Source of the DNA: Reticulitermes speratus
Taxonomy: Eukaryota; Arthropoda; Insecta; Blattodea; Rhinotermitidae
DNA length: 64,000 nucleotides
Assembly (NCBI GenBank): GCA_021186555.1
Contig: JAJKFL010000010.1
Span: 6,017,585-6,081,584, forward strand
Direction of reading: 5' to 3'
This document shows, in pieces, positions 1-11,562 of this stretch. The notes beneath the pieces are model-generated. The model was not told the DNA's origin and ran no database searches. It saw nothing but the letters and a program-made list of their open reading frames with translations. Every line of letters begins with the position of its first letter. Within the stretch, counting starts at the first letter, position 1. The position numbers were made by a program, and so were the translations under genes.

Positions 1-624
1 CTGCGTTACTGCCGTGTAACATTTTGCTGTGTTACTGCCGTGTAACATTTTGCTGTGTTACTGCCGTGTAACATTTTGCTGTGTTACTGCCGTTTAACAT
101 TCTACTGTGTTACTGCCGTGTAACATTCTGCTGTTTTACTGCCGTGTAACATTCTGCTGTGTTACTGCCGTGTAACATTCTGCTGTGTTACTGCCGTGTA
201 ACATTCTGCTGTGTTACTGCCGTGTAACATTCTGCTGTGTTACTGCCGTGTAACATTCTGCTGTGTTACTGCCGTGTAACATTTTGCTGTGTTACTTCCA
301 TGTAACATTTTGCTGTGTTACTGCCGTGTAACATTCTGCTGTGTTACTGCCGTGTAACATTCTGCTGTGTTACTGCCGTGTAACATATTGCTGTGTTACT
401 GCCGTGTAACATTCTGCTGTGTTACTGCCGTGTAACATTTTGCTGTGTTACTGCCGTGTAACATTCTGCTGTGTTACTGCCGTGTAACATTCTGCTGTGT
501 TACTTCCGTGTAACATTTTGCTGCGTTACTGCCGTGTAACATTCTGCTGTGTTACTGCCGTGTAACATTCTGCTGTGTTACTGCCGTGTAACATTCTGCT
601 GTGTTACTGCCGTGTAACATTTTG
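1..624. repeat. 26-bp tandem satellite, 24 copies
   Basis: Exactly 24 copies of a 26-bp unit (CTGTGTTACTGCCGTGTAAC followed by ATTYTG) fill the left edge, so the array probably continues outside the window. Each unit holds a small dyad, TGTTAC-TGCCGT-GTAACA. Copies differ by one or two bases, mainly T/C in the ATTYTG part. It carries no meaningful open frame. Confidence 0.95.
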
Positions 625-1441
625 CTCAATCAAGTGAAGTCGAATTAGTAGCGTACATAAATATTCTTTTAAATTAAAAGTTCCAATACGATAATTTCTC
701 TTGAAATTGAAATATATATTTTTACTGTTCACGTACTTTTTTATGTGAAGTGAAAGGATTTTGTTATTTAGGAACACTGCAGCTAATTTTGTCTGTGACC
801 TAGTAGAAACTAAATCATTCCTGTATTCATAATAACACACACGCACACAACTGATATACTAACATATTGCACCACAAAAAAAGCAACCCGTACAGTTTTA
901 ACCTCATGATGTAGAGTAACACACCTTCCTTTCTTGACGCCCCGTGACGTAATATCTTGCATCTCGACGCTGTATGGATTTCATCTTCTGCACGCCACTC
1001 GCGATAGAAACATTTTTCAGTGTCATCAAAGAGTATCCGGACAGACGAAATGTACAGTACATGTCTTGATATATCAAGGAAGATGGCGCACGGAAATACG
1101 AATTCGAAGCCAGAGTCAGAAGATTTTCTTGTCCGTTGCTTCTGGAAAAAATTTTTTTGTTTCAACTTCAGAGTGTGGGCGAGAAATCGAAGTCGTGCAC
1201 TTTGGACATACATTTGTGTTATAGCCAGTAGCTTCTCCAGACGAAGGAGGTCGAATGGCCTTGCCTTATAATGAATCTTTCCTGTGAGGTTTATTCATTG
1301 CGTATTGTGTATTGTAACCGCTCCTGAGCTAGGCCCCTTCGCGGATGAGTAAAGTGTCATCCACTCCGCAGCCGTAAGGTTTTTATCCTCATTCGCTGAA
1401 ACAATTTGTTACAAATTTCAAAACAGAAGTAGTTCTTTTAT
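625..1441. other. Non-coding stretch, nothing recognised
   Basis: Several short overlapping frames on both strands (the longest 128 codons, on the minus strand) show no recognisable domain or splice context. I see no repeat family I can name. Confidence 0.5.
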
Positions 1442-1781
1442 GTCGCCCTCGGTGGACTAGTGGTTAGCGTGCTCGCCACTGGACCCAAGGTTCGCGGGAT
1501 CGATACCGACCGAGGTCGATGGATTTTTAAGGGTGATAAAAATCCGGAGCACCACTTCCTTCGGAGGGAAAGTAAAGCCGTCAGTCCCATGTCGTAGATG
1601 TAAAAGAACCTTACGGGCAAAATTCAACCCCAATTTCTCACCCAGATGGCTCTGGCGGTCACATCAGGATCGATAGAACAGCAGCGCGGCCAGTTGGCCA
1701 GTCACCAACTGCCACGAATGCGCACGACCCAGTAACCTCGGAAAGAGGAGGCCCGAGCCCATATAGGGCTGTTGAGCCATG

Positions 1782-1813
<32 letters not shown>
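1442..1813 (+). mobile_element. SINE family A, copy 1
   Basis: A tRNA-derived SINE. The head has a box-A-like segment (GGACTAGTGGTTAGCGTGCT) and a box-B-like segment (GGTTCGCGGGATCGATACC). A body of about 300 bp follows, ending in GGGCTGTTGAGCCATGG and an (ATT)n tail. TTCTTTTAT flanks both ends and is a likely TSD. Copies 2 and 3 lie at 6785 and 42404. Confidence 0.85.
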
Positions 1814-1814
<1 letters not shown>

Positions 1815-1822
1815 TCTTTTAT

Positions 1823-4501
1823 ACCTTCAGTGTAGATTTAGTCAACACATTTCACACTATATAGAATTGTACATTTAAAAGTTAGGATAGGAGTATTAGT
1901 AACAATACAATCAAATAGAGGAACGCATGTAAAAATGTATTTTATTTTGCATTAGGCTTGTCCAAGGCTATTAAAATAATACCTTTTAATTTATAAAATA
2001 TTGTAAGCTAAACATTTCAATTAAATTTATATCCTTGCTGGTTAAAGAGTTATAAATTATCATTTATCAATGACAAGCACTGCTACAGGCACTATTGTCG
2101 TTATGGCAGTACAATATACAGCAGTGTTAGAGTAAGAAAAAAATAATAATTTTCAGCATTTTGGAATACCAGGACCTCAAATCAGCAATGCTAACCGCTA
2201 AACGAATTTATTTTGCCAATTTTTATTACATGCTCATCAAAGTATGGGCCTAACTTTGGGTCTAGAATTTTTGTTTGGAAATTTTTTATTTTATATTTTT
2301 GCCCATTTTTTATCTATTGTTAGATGTGATTTTATTTTAAAATTTTATTTTTATTTCTTCTTATTTGTTGCTTAGTTTTATAGTACATATATTTTAATCG
2401 CTTTCTTTTTTGGATAACTTAAATAAATAAAGCCAGTTACGTTATTATTATTATTATTATTGGTATTATTATTTAAAATATCAGCGTGTAATGTTAAAGT
2501 TTGTTATGTGTTTCGATGCACCATTCATAAAGAAGAGTTCTATGTTTTTAATCCTCTGCGCAATTAGACACTACGTGTCCTTCGTCCACGTTACGTGGCT
2601 TGACACTTTTGGCAAAACAAAAAATGAATACAGATTTTGACTTTGGAGCGTATGACGACTTGCTTCTTGGTCTGAGATACAACGCTGCAGGATTAAACGT
2701 ATTACTGCCGTCACGTGGTTTCCATGACAGCGGTACAATGACAGTTGTACACGAGTCATGAATTTTAATCTAAACTCAGATTTCTTTTTACTTCGTGCGA
2801 CTTTGTTACTAAACAATCTAAATAATGCATTTATTTGCAAATTTAATGTACAATTCTGAGAAAACTGTCTTGAAGACAAAGAAACTACAGGGGTATAAAA
2901 AATAATATTCTAGTTACGAAATGTTTGATTATAAAAATTACCCTGCGGAAATGAAGAGGGCAAGCATAATTTTGGTCGAAAAACCTAAAAAAAGAGAAAT
3001 AATTTGGGATTGGCACTCGCAGATGGAATACTTATATTAAAGTGTGTTAAAAGAGGGCGATCTGAGGTTAAAGAATACTCTTAATAGGCTAAGGTTAGAT
3101 TTAAAATTTAGACTTTTTATACATTAAATTGGATGTTCAATTTTCTTAGAGGCAAGGCATTTTCTTCTCTCCGAATAACTGTAAATACCACAAAGAATCT
3201 CTACACCACAGTAATTGTTAATTTTGTTGAAGACCGCTTTATGAAATCAAAGAGTAAGATGGATATATCGAAGTTTCACTGAATTTTCTAAGTCCATTTA
3301 TTTAATAAGTGACATTCGAGATTAACTACTCCACTTTATTCCATATTGTAAAGTAGCCTCTAGTCACATATACTTCTGCCTCAACAACTGAAACTGCCAC
3401 AAAATTTTTTACTTTTGCAATCTGTTACATCAATTTTATTTACAGAACTCGAAAAAGTAATGACATATTTAATGTATCCTTTCCTACATAAACGCCAACC
3501 CCAACTTTAAGAGATATTGTTTCTATCTACGAGGGTCTGGAGACCGAGTCACGACCGTGAAAAAATTCGAAGCAATAGGCAGAAGTATCATTCCATGCGG
3601 TCTTAAAACCTGGTAGCAAAATTACCGCCAGTTAAGAAATCGAGAAGCTGGTAACGGGTAATAAAGAAACTGCCCTTATTCGAAACTCTCTGATTTTATT
3701 TTTTAATCTAATCAGAGTACTTCAGCTACAGGCTTGGTGTCTCAGTCATGTTACTGGGGATTTTTATTCAGTATCAAACTCATAATTTCTGACTAAAATA
3801 TCCTCTTGTCCAAAAAATCCCTGTGGATCTTCAACAACCCTCAATTTATCTGCGGGATTGGTAACCATTACAGCATTAGTGCGTTAGTTTATATAAAAAT
3901 AACCCCTATTGTGTGTGAAACGAAAAGCCCTGTGATTGTATAATTCAATACGTAGTTAATGAAATCGACTAAGGCAATATAACAACAGGGCCTCTGTACA
4001 TGAAACAGCTTTCACTAATTGTAATATAACGTTTCAGTGTTTCTGACAACCCTTCGCTATCAGGTTCATTGATTACGCAAATAACGATGTAAAAAGTGTT
4101 AGCATTCATATTCTAATCCATGGACAAATCCGTAACCAATTTAATAAGCCAATAACATCACACATAGTTCATTAGCCCTGTTCTGGATCAGTGACCATAT
4201 TTAATAATACAGTAATGTAATCTCGTCGCGCTTGCCAACATAACTAATCAAATCTGATCTTAACTAGCAAGAAAAATATTTCATAGATTATATTAATAAT
4301 TTTCATGTTAAAAACGGGATATGTCGATAAGGAATATGCATAAATTTTAGACAGCATAAGGTCTGTATTTGAAAGTGAAATTAGAACATTTTTATGTCTC
4401 CTTAGGACTAAAGCTAGTAATCCAGTGGTTCACAAATCCCGGGCTACTAATTTGGGCAAGGTCGAGACTAAAATTAACGTGCCGTTGGTATGGAAATTTC
4501 T
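1823..4501. other. AT-rich non-coding stretch
   Basis: AT-rich sequence with short (ATT)n runs near 2440-2475. A 102-codon frame at 2571-2879 on the minus strand has no recognisable family, splice context or codon bias. I see nothing I can support as a gene. Confidence 0.5.
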
Positions 4502-4514
4502 TCGTGTCACCTTT

Positions 4515-4795
4515 TTTTTTGTGGTGAAGGACACCGCAGCAGATCTACGGAAGTACCGCAGCCTTGAGGCTTATTATGCAACCCTGTGATGAAGATGATT
4601 GTTTTTTTCGTTTTTTCCGTGTAATGGGCACCGGTGGAATGAAATTGACAGATGAAAACCGAAGTACTCTGGGTAGAAACCTGTCCCAGTGCCACTTTGT
4701 CCACCACAAATCCCACATGGACTGAACTGGGATCGAACGCAGGCCTCCGCGTTGAGAGGCCGGCGACTAACTGCCTGAGCCATGGCACGGCCACT
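4515..4795 (-). mobile_element. SINE family E, copy 1, with 13-bp TSD
   Basis: Reading on the minus strand, the head GCCGTGCCATGGCTCAGGCA looks like a tRNA 5' half. A box-B-like GTTCGATCCC follows, then a body ending in an A-run (the T-run at the left here). The direct repeat TCGTGTCACCTTT lies at 4502-4514 and 4796-4808, showing target-primed insertion. Other copies lie near 21511, 44491, 54735 and 55236. Confidence 0.88.
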
Positions 4796-4808
4796 CGTGT
4801 CACCTTTC

Positions 4809-6769
4809 TAGCGCCTGGAATTTTGAGGTAGAACCAGTGCAAGAGGTGCTGGGTGTTCAGTATTAAGACAGCCATAATTTTTCGGAGAAGAAATAATTTA
4901 CTTTTTTTCTGTATTCTTCACGTAAAAATGCATAGAATAAATACGCAATAAATGCTTTATGTTTGTCTCTATCCAAGTTTTTATTTTCTGAAAAATAATC
5001 TGCTGAAAGGAAGTCCATAATATATTGTATTGGAGAAGCCTATTAAAATTGTGACAATTGTATTTAATTTCGGAACTTATCGATGAAATATAAATTCTAC
5101 AGAAACGGCAAATGGAAGTTCATCTAATTTCTCAGAAACGCTCCGCCTTAAAAATGTTTTTCCCTACATGTCGTAAATTATAAATTTAAATTACACCTAC
5201 ATCTTATCTGTCAAATATTTATCTATGTCATAAACATCCAACGACATAAATTAAATTTATAATTTATAATATGAGGTGTGTAAATTTACACATTCTTTGG
5301 TGCAAAGTCACGTGATTCGTGGGTTTCAACTGTGTAACATTTCAGAATTGCTTGTGCAAGGTAACTAACTATTGGCATCACTGTATTTAAATTTCTGTTA
5401 CTGAATGAGTCATAGTTATATAAGTGTTATATAGTAATTGTATGTAATGATTTAAATCAGTTACGTTAAAATTAATGATATTTTGATGGATTTAATATGG
5501 ATACTCATCTACGTAGGAATAATTGTGATGCAAAAAAATGGCGTAAATTAAATACTTTAATTGAAGTGTTCATCCTATTTCAGACACGTTCCACACCAGT
5601 TGTGCGCAAATTTTTCAAAAATATAGAAGCCACCTCAAAATTCTAGACACCAGAATGGTGACGTTAAACAAGTTCAATATTCAGGAACACAAATATTAGG
5701 CACTGGCTTAAAAAATGTAATTGCCAAAGCGACCTGGGCCCGGAATTTGTACACCCCTGTCTCATATTTACTTTGTCATCTCACAAATTAAACGATTCTG
5801 AAAAGAAGACTTTTAAATTTTGCCAGTTTATGTACGAAAAAATTAAGCATAAAAGATACAGTGTGTGGTTTTCGATGGTGCTCGCAACATCATATTTATT
5901 TAGGGTCGAAAGATAGAATAAATGCTGAGTTGGAAAGGATTGTGAAGGAAGCGATTTAATGGCAATATTGTCCCGGGATTTGCGTGGAAGAACTGAGGGA
6001 CGCCACGGCAAACCTGTTTAATGATAGCCAGTTCCCCGACTGGGATTCGAACCAAGTAAATACCCAGTATACATCTAGAGCATTACCGCTACTTTAACCT
6101 GTTCGGTGTCTAAAATAGCTCAGACAATTTAATTGGCACTAATTTTTGCGCTACATTTTCATCCCAGTTTTGGAAAGCGTGGAGAGAAGATCTAAATTTC
6201 GCGGGCAACACACAAGAATTTTATGGCGGTCATGTAAGAATAGTTACATGAGAATATAAAATTTTTATAACGTAAAGCCATAAGCGGGTCATTTTTTCCG
6301 ATAACATATTGGATACCACGAGTTAAAATATGGCTGTCAGCCACGTGAAACCGCAAAATTTAAGCTCGTCTTTCATGGATGATAAAATTTTACCGCCGAT
6401 TGTAAATATTGTCACCAAACCCATAGTAGCTGGATATTGAAAATCTCTAATCCATGACGATAGAAACTAATGGAGGGGTCATGGTAATGTTTTTATACAT
6501 AATATCAGATTTTCAGAGCCAGTAATGGGTATCGTAAGCGTCCGACGTGGCTGTTTTATAGATCTTGCTGTGTTTATGCGTATTAATGGGCTATAAGGTA
6601 GCAGCGATATGGCCCTCTGGTGTGCAGGTAGATAATACCGGCTTATGAGATTTTTTTTAGATGCAAAATGTTTCAAATTTTGGAATATTTTTTTTTTTTG
6701 CTTTATTTAGTATAAAGTGCCAGTGCATAGAACTAGAAAGAAATTAATTGTACTGAAAAAAATTAGTTA
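4809..6769. other. Non-coding stretch with possible tRNA-like fragment
   Basis: AT-rich and mostly unrecognised. Around 6030-6060 a GGGATTCGAAC segment resembles a reversed box B and may be an old SINE remnant, but I cannot assign a family. Short frames (60-76 codons) show no domain. Confidence 0.4.
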
Positions 6770-6784
6770 ATAGTGTTATATGTT

Positions 6785-7195
6785 GTCGACCTCGGTGGAC
6801 TAGTGGTTAGCGTGCTCGCCACTGGACCCAAGGTTCGAGGGTTCGATCCCGACCGAGGTCGATGGATTTTTAAGGCTGATAAAAATCCGTAGCACCACTT
6901 CCTTCGGAGGGGAAGTAAAGCCGTCAGTCCCATGTCGTAGATTTACGGCATGTAAAAGAACCTTACGGCATGAATAGAACTAGTAGTGTTGTAAGCAAAA
7001 TTCAAGCGGCCATTTCTCACCCAAGTCTCCTGACTGCCTGCCAGATGGTTCTGGCGGTCACATCAGGATTGAGTTTGAACAGTGCTGCCAGTCGGCTGTT
7101 CTCCGAACTGCCACAAATGCACAAAGACCACGTAACCTCGGAAAGAGGAGGCCCAAGTCCATATAGGGCTGTCGAGCCATGGTTATTATTATTAT
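6785..7195 (+). mobile_element. SINE family A, copy 2, with 15-bp TSD
   Basis: Full-length copy of the tRNA-derived SINE also seen at 1442 and 42404. It has box A, box B (GGTTCGAGGGTTCGATCCC) and a 3' part ending GGGCTGTCGAGCCATGG plus a short ATT tail. The direct repeat ATAGTGTTATATGTT lies at 6770-6784 and 7196-7210. A frame of 109 codons at 6970-7299 is only the SINE body read through. Confidence 0.92.
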
Positions 7196-7353
7196 ATAGT
7201 GTTATATGTTACAAATTTTTTTCTGGGAAAACAACAGTAAAAAAAGCAGGTGAACGTAAAAAGGAAAACGGAAAAAGATCTCAATTTCTTGTAAGATAAG
7301 GCATAAGTTAAATTGTAATTATTATGTTATTATATTTTACTTGTTTTAAATTG

Positions 7354-7533
7354 AATTACTCTTCGGTTATAACGTTATGAAAGGGACTGAATATTTTGTG
7401 TCGTTATAAACGAGTATCGTTATAACCGAGGAGTGTAATGTTATGGATAACAGTGAGGAATTAATTGGTACGACAGAATATCTGACGTTATAGACGAGGT
7501 ACCGTATAAACCGATGCGGTTATAACAGGGTTC
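7354..7533 (-). mobile_element. Repeat with reiterated TATAACCGA motifs (Tigger-like?), copy 1
   Basis: Read on the minus strand it begins GAACCCTGTTATAACCGCATC and carries several short GTTATAACGA-type motifs. It matches 23974-24142 (opposite orientation) over about 165 bp. That copy starts CAGTAGAACCCGGTTAAAAC, similar in style to ends of pogo/Tigger-type elements; that family assignment is inference. No transposase is visible. Confidence 0.5.
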
Positions 7534-7550
7534 GAGTGTGCGTGTGTGTG

Positions 7551-7591
<41 letters not shown>
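7551..7591. repeat. (AT)n microsatellite
   Basis: About 20 uninterrupted AT dinucleotides. Confidence 0.95.
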
Positions 7592-7595
<4 letters not shown>

Positions 7596-7742
7596 CAGAT
7601 ATTACTCCTACTTAATTTTTCGTAACTCTAAGACCATATCACCATATAATCCTCTTAAAATCATACCTCCATTGTAAAAAAAGATCTCATTTATATTCAA
7701 ACAACGTAAGTTGCATTACTCCTTCTTAGTATTTCTTGTATC

Positions 7743-7795
7743 CTGTATTACCTGACGATGGTCTATTCCGGCCGAAACATCTTGTAACCAAATTC
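7743..7795 (+). ncRNA. Hammerhead-like motif (CUGACGA core)
   Basis: CUGACGA at 7752-7758, then U and a 4-bp stem II (GGUC/GGCC), GAAAC at 7774-7778, a 5-nt loop, and GUA at 7784-7786 as the predicted cleavage triplet. Stem III is only 2 bp and stem I pairs poorly. The core fits the minimal hammerhead consensus but activity is doubtful. Confidence 0.45.
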
Positions 7796-8328
7796 TTTTA
7801 CATATAATGTACATTCTTATTTGTGACTGACGGTTCATTTCCTTTTTATGCTTATTATCACAACGCTATGAATAAAGTCAAGACTATTATGTTTTAATAC
7901 GACGTAACATCTCAGAAAACTTAGACATGTATTAACACTACTGTGAGAACTATAAATTTTACTTGGCAGGCTTATAATTGTCTTGAGGTAGTGATGTGAT
8001 TTTCTGTGCTTGCAGGCTTCATGATGATAGTTCTGTGCGCACTTACCTGGATTGTGGCTGGCTGAGTACCGATATCTTGAAGAGGAACTCACTGGACACG
8101 CCAGATGACGCCGACATCGTTATCGGCTATTTGTTTATGGTTAGTAGACAGAACTACACACACAAACGTGCCATTTGGCGGATCGAAGGATTTAGTCTAA
8201 CGTATCAGTAAGAAATATTGCTGAGTCGGGAAAGCTAAAGGTTAATATCTGTTAAGCGGATGACTGGACTTCAGTTCTTGGCAAAGACAGAGGTATTACG
8301 CCAGAACCAAATATGTGGTCCGTATATA

Positions 8329-8923
8329 CAGGGTGATTCAGGAGGAAAAGTAAATTTCTTGGGAATGATAGTATCGGTCATTGTGAGAAAAAAATTTTAT
8401 ATGAATATGTGCCTAATTCTGAATGGTTACGGAGATAGAGCTGTTTGAATATTCAGACCTAACTCCGTCTGATTTTTGTTTGTGGGGTTGGATGAAGAGC
8501 AAAGTTTACAAAATAAAGGTGGATACACAAGATGATTGTTCGCTCGCATTTAAATGCTGCTGCCGGCATAAAGAAACGTGAAGATCAACTGAGACGAACA
8601 ACACGCTATCTTCGCACACGAGTTGCAAAGTGCACTGAGGTTGACGGCGGGATTTTGGAACATTTATTGTGAACTGTAACAAATTTTTCATTTCTGTGTA
8701 ACAAATGTGTCATCTAAATATTACATTAAAATTAAAATAAAATTAACATTAAGTAATTTATCTTTTTTTTTTTTGCCATTCTTAATGCTTTTGTATTTGT
8801 AGATTCAAACAGCTGTATCTCGGTAACCATTAAGAATTAGACACATTTTCATAAGAACTTTGTTTTCCATTGACCGATATTATCACCTTTCAAAATATTG
8901 ACCTTTTCTCATGAACCACCTTG
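8329..8923 (+). mobile_element. Mariner-like DNA transposon remnant
   Basis: The element starts CAGGGTGATTCA and ends TGAACCACCTTG, flanked by TA on each side, as in Tc1/mariner elements. The inner parts of the two ends also pair (TATCGGTCA near 8370 with TGACCGATA near 8872). Between them is a decayed C-terminal transposase segment. Confidence 0.65.
8443..8673 (+). pseudogene. Decayed mariner-like transposase C-terminus
   Basis: Translation gives fragments such as DLTPSDFCLWGWMKSKVYK and, after a frame change, EDQLRRTTRYLRTRV. These resemble the region around the last catalytic Asp of mariner-type transposases (SPDLTPxDFFLWG) and the C-terminal DLRTRV segment. The fragment has frameshifts, lacks the first two catalytic Asp residues and stops near 8670, so it cannot encode a working enzyme. 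Confidence 0.6.
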
Positions 8924-9011
8924 TATGTGTATCGAGCTGTCTGTCTCTGAGATAAAATGAGTAGAGGGTGAATTTGGAAAATTGAATTTTGTGCTAGACG
9001 TAATTTTTTGT

Positions 9012-9168
9012 TCTATGGCTCGACAGCCCTATATGGGCCTGGGCCTCCTCGTTTCGTCGAGGCTTCACAATCACACTCAGACACACCACACTCGGTAGGA
9101 CTCCTCTGGACGAGGGACCAGCTGACAACACACAACGCTCACAACAGACAGACATCAATGCCCCGGTG
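9012..9168 (-). mobile_element. SINE B fragment, first copy of duplication
   Basis: The 3' half of SINE B in reverse: ATGGCTCGACAGCCCTATAT, the TCCTCTGGACGAGGGACCAG segment and the CAACAGACAGACATC segment. The tRNA head is missing. Confidence 0.7.
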
Positions 9169-9427
9169 GGTAATTTATCTTTTTTTTTGTTGCCATTCTT
9201 AATGCTTTTGTATTTGTAGATTCAAACAGCTGTATCTCGGTAACCATTAAGAATTAGACACATTTTCATAAGAACTTTGTTTTCCATTGACCGATATTAT
9301 CACCTTTCAAAATATTAACCTTTTCTCATGAACCACCTTGTATGTGTATCGAGCTGTCTGTCTCTGAGATAAAATGAGTAGAGGGTGAATTTGGAAAATT
9401 GAATTTTGTGCTAGACGTAATTTTTTC

Positions 9428-9611
9428 TTCTATGGCTCGACAACCCCTTGGGGGCCTAGGCCGCCTCATTTTTCGAGGCTTCACGTTCACACATTAGACA
9501 CACCACACTCGGTAGGACTCCTCTGGACTAGTGACCAGCCCGTCGCAGAGACCTCTACCTGACAACACACAACACTCACAACAGACAGACATCCATGCCC
9601 TCGGTGGGATG
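9428..9611 (-). mobile_element. SINE B fragment, second copy of duplication
   Basis: The same reversed SINE B 3' part as at 9012, slightly longer (it includes GACCTCTACCTGACAACACA). It ends before the tRNA-like head. Confidence 0.7.
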
Positions 9612-9989
9612 CCAGATATAATAATGAATCGATATTTATTCCAAATTCTTGATGCGTCTAATGACGCAGTTCTGAATTATAGACACGATTTTACACGTAT
9701 ATTTATAGATATATTCTATAGTTAAGGTTGCGTTTGCCGAACCCCATCTATGTTTACTGCTTCGCAAACTGGTGACAGTTGCTTCTGCTGTAATGCATTT
9801 ATCATTTTGAAGATCTTGAAAAATTAATGTTTCTTGGTGTTTCTTGCGGGTATTTTTCCGACTGCTTCTACTCTGCTTTATTTTACTCTCATCTTCTCTT
9901 TCTTCCCACTTCATATCATTTATTCTTCTCCTTTTACGTCTACAGCGCCCTTTCGTCTATCTAACGCTCGGTTTGTCTGTAAATACATA

Positions 9990-10300
9990 AAAAATAGGTA
10001 AAGCAATCCCATTACAGGCCCGGACAGGCCCTTAGGGTTCCAGGAGGTTGAGGCTCCCAGATTTCTAGACAATCGGCACATGAAGGTGGTAAGGTTGTCA
10101 GCCCTACGCACCGGCCGCCTTTACCCCCCAGGAAATATTCCTGGTACTCATTTCTGTTAGAGGCTGAGTCGACCCCAGGGCCATAGTGCGACCGAAACGA
10201 TTATGTCAAGGAAAAATTCCAATGACACCATCGGGAATCGAAACCGCGACGTTGCGGTTTGTAGCGTAGTGCCTCAACCAACTGCGCCACCGCGTGCCCC
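9990..10300 (-). mobile_element. SINE family D, copy 1, with 14-bp TSD
   Basis: Minus-strand tRNA-derived SINE. The head is at the right (GCACGCGGTGGCGCAGTTGG reversed), the body contains the CTCAGCCTCTAACAGAAATG block, and the end GGGATTGCTTTACC is at the left. TCTGTAAATACATA flanks it at 9976-9989 and 10301-10314. Other copies are at 41675 (+), 47261 (+), 50706 (-) and 58428 (+, split). Confidence 0.92.
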
Positions 10301-10463
10301 TCTGTAAATACATAGCTTTCCCATTTTTCTTATTCTTCTTCCACTTTACGCTGTTCTTATCCGCGGTTATTGTCACTGTATTTATTCTCTTCTCTGACTA
10401 CACTAGTACCTTCCTTGTATTAACAAGTCGCACTTTATTACCTTTAATTCATTAACGAATATA

Positions 10464-10540
10464 CAGAATGTTCCACTTAAAACCGGCCCACTTTCTTGAT
10501 TTCGCCGTGCAAACGGGCCGGTTTTGAGTGGAGCAACCTG
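10464..10540. mobile_element. 77-bp palindromic mariner-type MITE
   Basis: Arms CAGAATGTTCCACTTAAAAC and, reversed, CAGGTTGCTCCACTCAAAAC flank a short centre. TA lies at each side. Nearly the whole element is a hairpin around the GGCCC/GGGCC core. Confidence 0.75.
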
Positions 10541-10842
10541 TATTAAATTGCTTTCTCCATTTTGTTCCTCTTTTCTTTTGACTATTCCCCCCATACCTCT
10601 AAATTTTTTCTCCTTCTCTTGTTAGTTTTTTTACTTTCCTTCGTCAGGTTTCCTTTTTTATGTCTCCTTCACTTCCTTCTCCTTATTGATCTGTCATTTC
10701 TCGCTTTAATCAGTTAGGCTTCTCGCTTTCTCGTGTTTATTCTCTCTTTTTCCCTTAGAATTTTTTATTCCCTCGTCTCACATTCTTCCTCGTCTTCTGT
10801 GTGTCAAGTCCGTGTTGTTTCATGTCTATCTTTTCCCTGCAG

Positions 10843-10956
10843 GGTGACCTGGAGCAACTGGCGATTGTGCCAAACCCGTCTGCAGTTTCCCAGCAGTGTT
10901 CCGCAACACGCGTCCCGCTGCTTGACCCGGCTCTTCTGCAGACAACTGGCAGCGAG
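10843..10956 (+). CDS. Tentative exon, cysteine/tryptophan-rich, reading frame uncertain
   Basis: A 114-bp interval between a strong acceptor (TTTTCCCTGCAG after a pyrimidine-rich tract) and a perfect donor (GTGAGT). Read in phase 2 it begins VTWSNWRLC and resembles the start of a TSP1-type W-x-x-W-x-x-C motif; this frame joins the next exon without a stop. Read in phase 0 it gives GDLEQLAIVPNPS, also open, but would need a poor acceptor at 11075. I prefer phase 2. The canonical CSxTCG of a TSP1 domain is absent, so the domain call is weak. Confidence 0.45.
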
Positions 10957-11038
10957 GTGAGTAGCGGAGTGAGAGAGCGCCGGGGACGTCGAACCAAGGG
11001 ACGTAAGGGTGTTGACTACCACCACAGTGAACCCACAG

Positions 11039-11244
11039 CCCCTGGAAAATCACTAACGAACTTGGGAACTTGGAGGACTCCGCCTCCGGTACCTGGAAAG
11101 GCACATCACCGCCGAAGAGAAAATCCGAGCATGACGTCATCAGCACGGAGCAGAAGGACGTTGGCACGAGCAGCGACAGCACTGATGACGACTTCTATGA
11201 GGACAGCGACTCTGAAGGCAGCGCCCAGGGGGAGGGGCAATATG
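11039..11244 (+). CDS. Probable exon, acidic Ser/Asp/Glu-rich linker
   Basis: The frame runs from an acceptor at 11037-11038 (ACCCACAG) to the donor GTGAGG at 11245. It encodes a hydrophilic stretch with a basic patch (PPKRK) followed by a strongly acidic Ser/Asp run (STDDDFYEDSDSEG). The donor leaves phase 1, which matches the TSP1 exon exactly. The upstream join is phase 2 through an 82-bp intron. No domain is recognised; it looks like a disordered linker. The acceptor has only a modest pyrimidine tract, so the 5' edge is uncertain. Confidence 0.6.
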
Positions 11245-11294
11245 GTGAGGACCAATAGTGTGCGTGGTTTCCGGCTTCAGCCGCGATGTAGATG

Positions 11295-11392
11295 TGATCT
11301 GCGCTCTTCTGGGATATTACGCAGCGTAGAGTGGTAGTTCCGTAGTTCTGTACAGAACGACAGAACTACGGAACGTCCCAGAAGAGCGCAGA
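11295..11392. repeat. Family F fold-back fragment in intron
   Basis: Short palindrome: GATCTGCGCTCTTCTGGGAT on the left, and CCCAGAAGAGCGCAGATC on the right, around a GTAGTTCTGTACAGAACGAC centre. The internal ACCGACGTTTCGG part seen in other family F copies is deleted. Confidence 0.75.
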
Positions 11393-11562
11393 TCTCACGA
11401 CCAATAGTAACTTCACTTCCCAATCTGCAAAAAGTGACGTCACGTGCATCCGTCCGTCCTTCCGTCTCCCCAAATATTTGAGCTCCTAAATTACTGAAAG
11501 AATTTGGCTCTAATTTTAAGTTTGAATATTGCTAGTTCAATTTTGGTTGAGGTATTCACTCT

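Larger units (their letters stand above)
8753..9611. repeat. Direct tandem duplication of about 415 bp
   Basis: The block 8753-9168 (right end of the mariner-like element, flank, and a SINE B fragment) is repeated at 9170-9611. Shared text includes GCTGTATCTCGGTAACCATT and the flank GAGTAGAGGGTGAATTTGG. The SINE parts differ slightly in length and sequence. Confidence 0.85.

Noticed and set aside
827-1271. Overlapping 83-128 codon frames near the left edge as a transposase
   Set aside because: No catalytic motif or TIRs could be found.
2571-2879. 102-codon minus-strand frame
   Set aside because: No recognisable family, no splice or promoter context.
10801-11337. 178-codon open frame across the first exons
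   Set aside because: It reads through a perfect donor at 10957 and then runs in a low-complexity Arg-rich frame opposite the better acidic frame.
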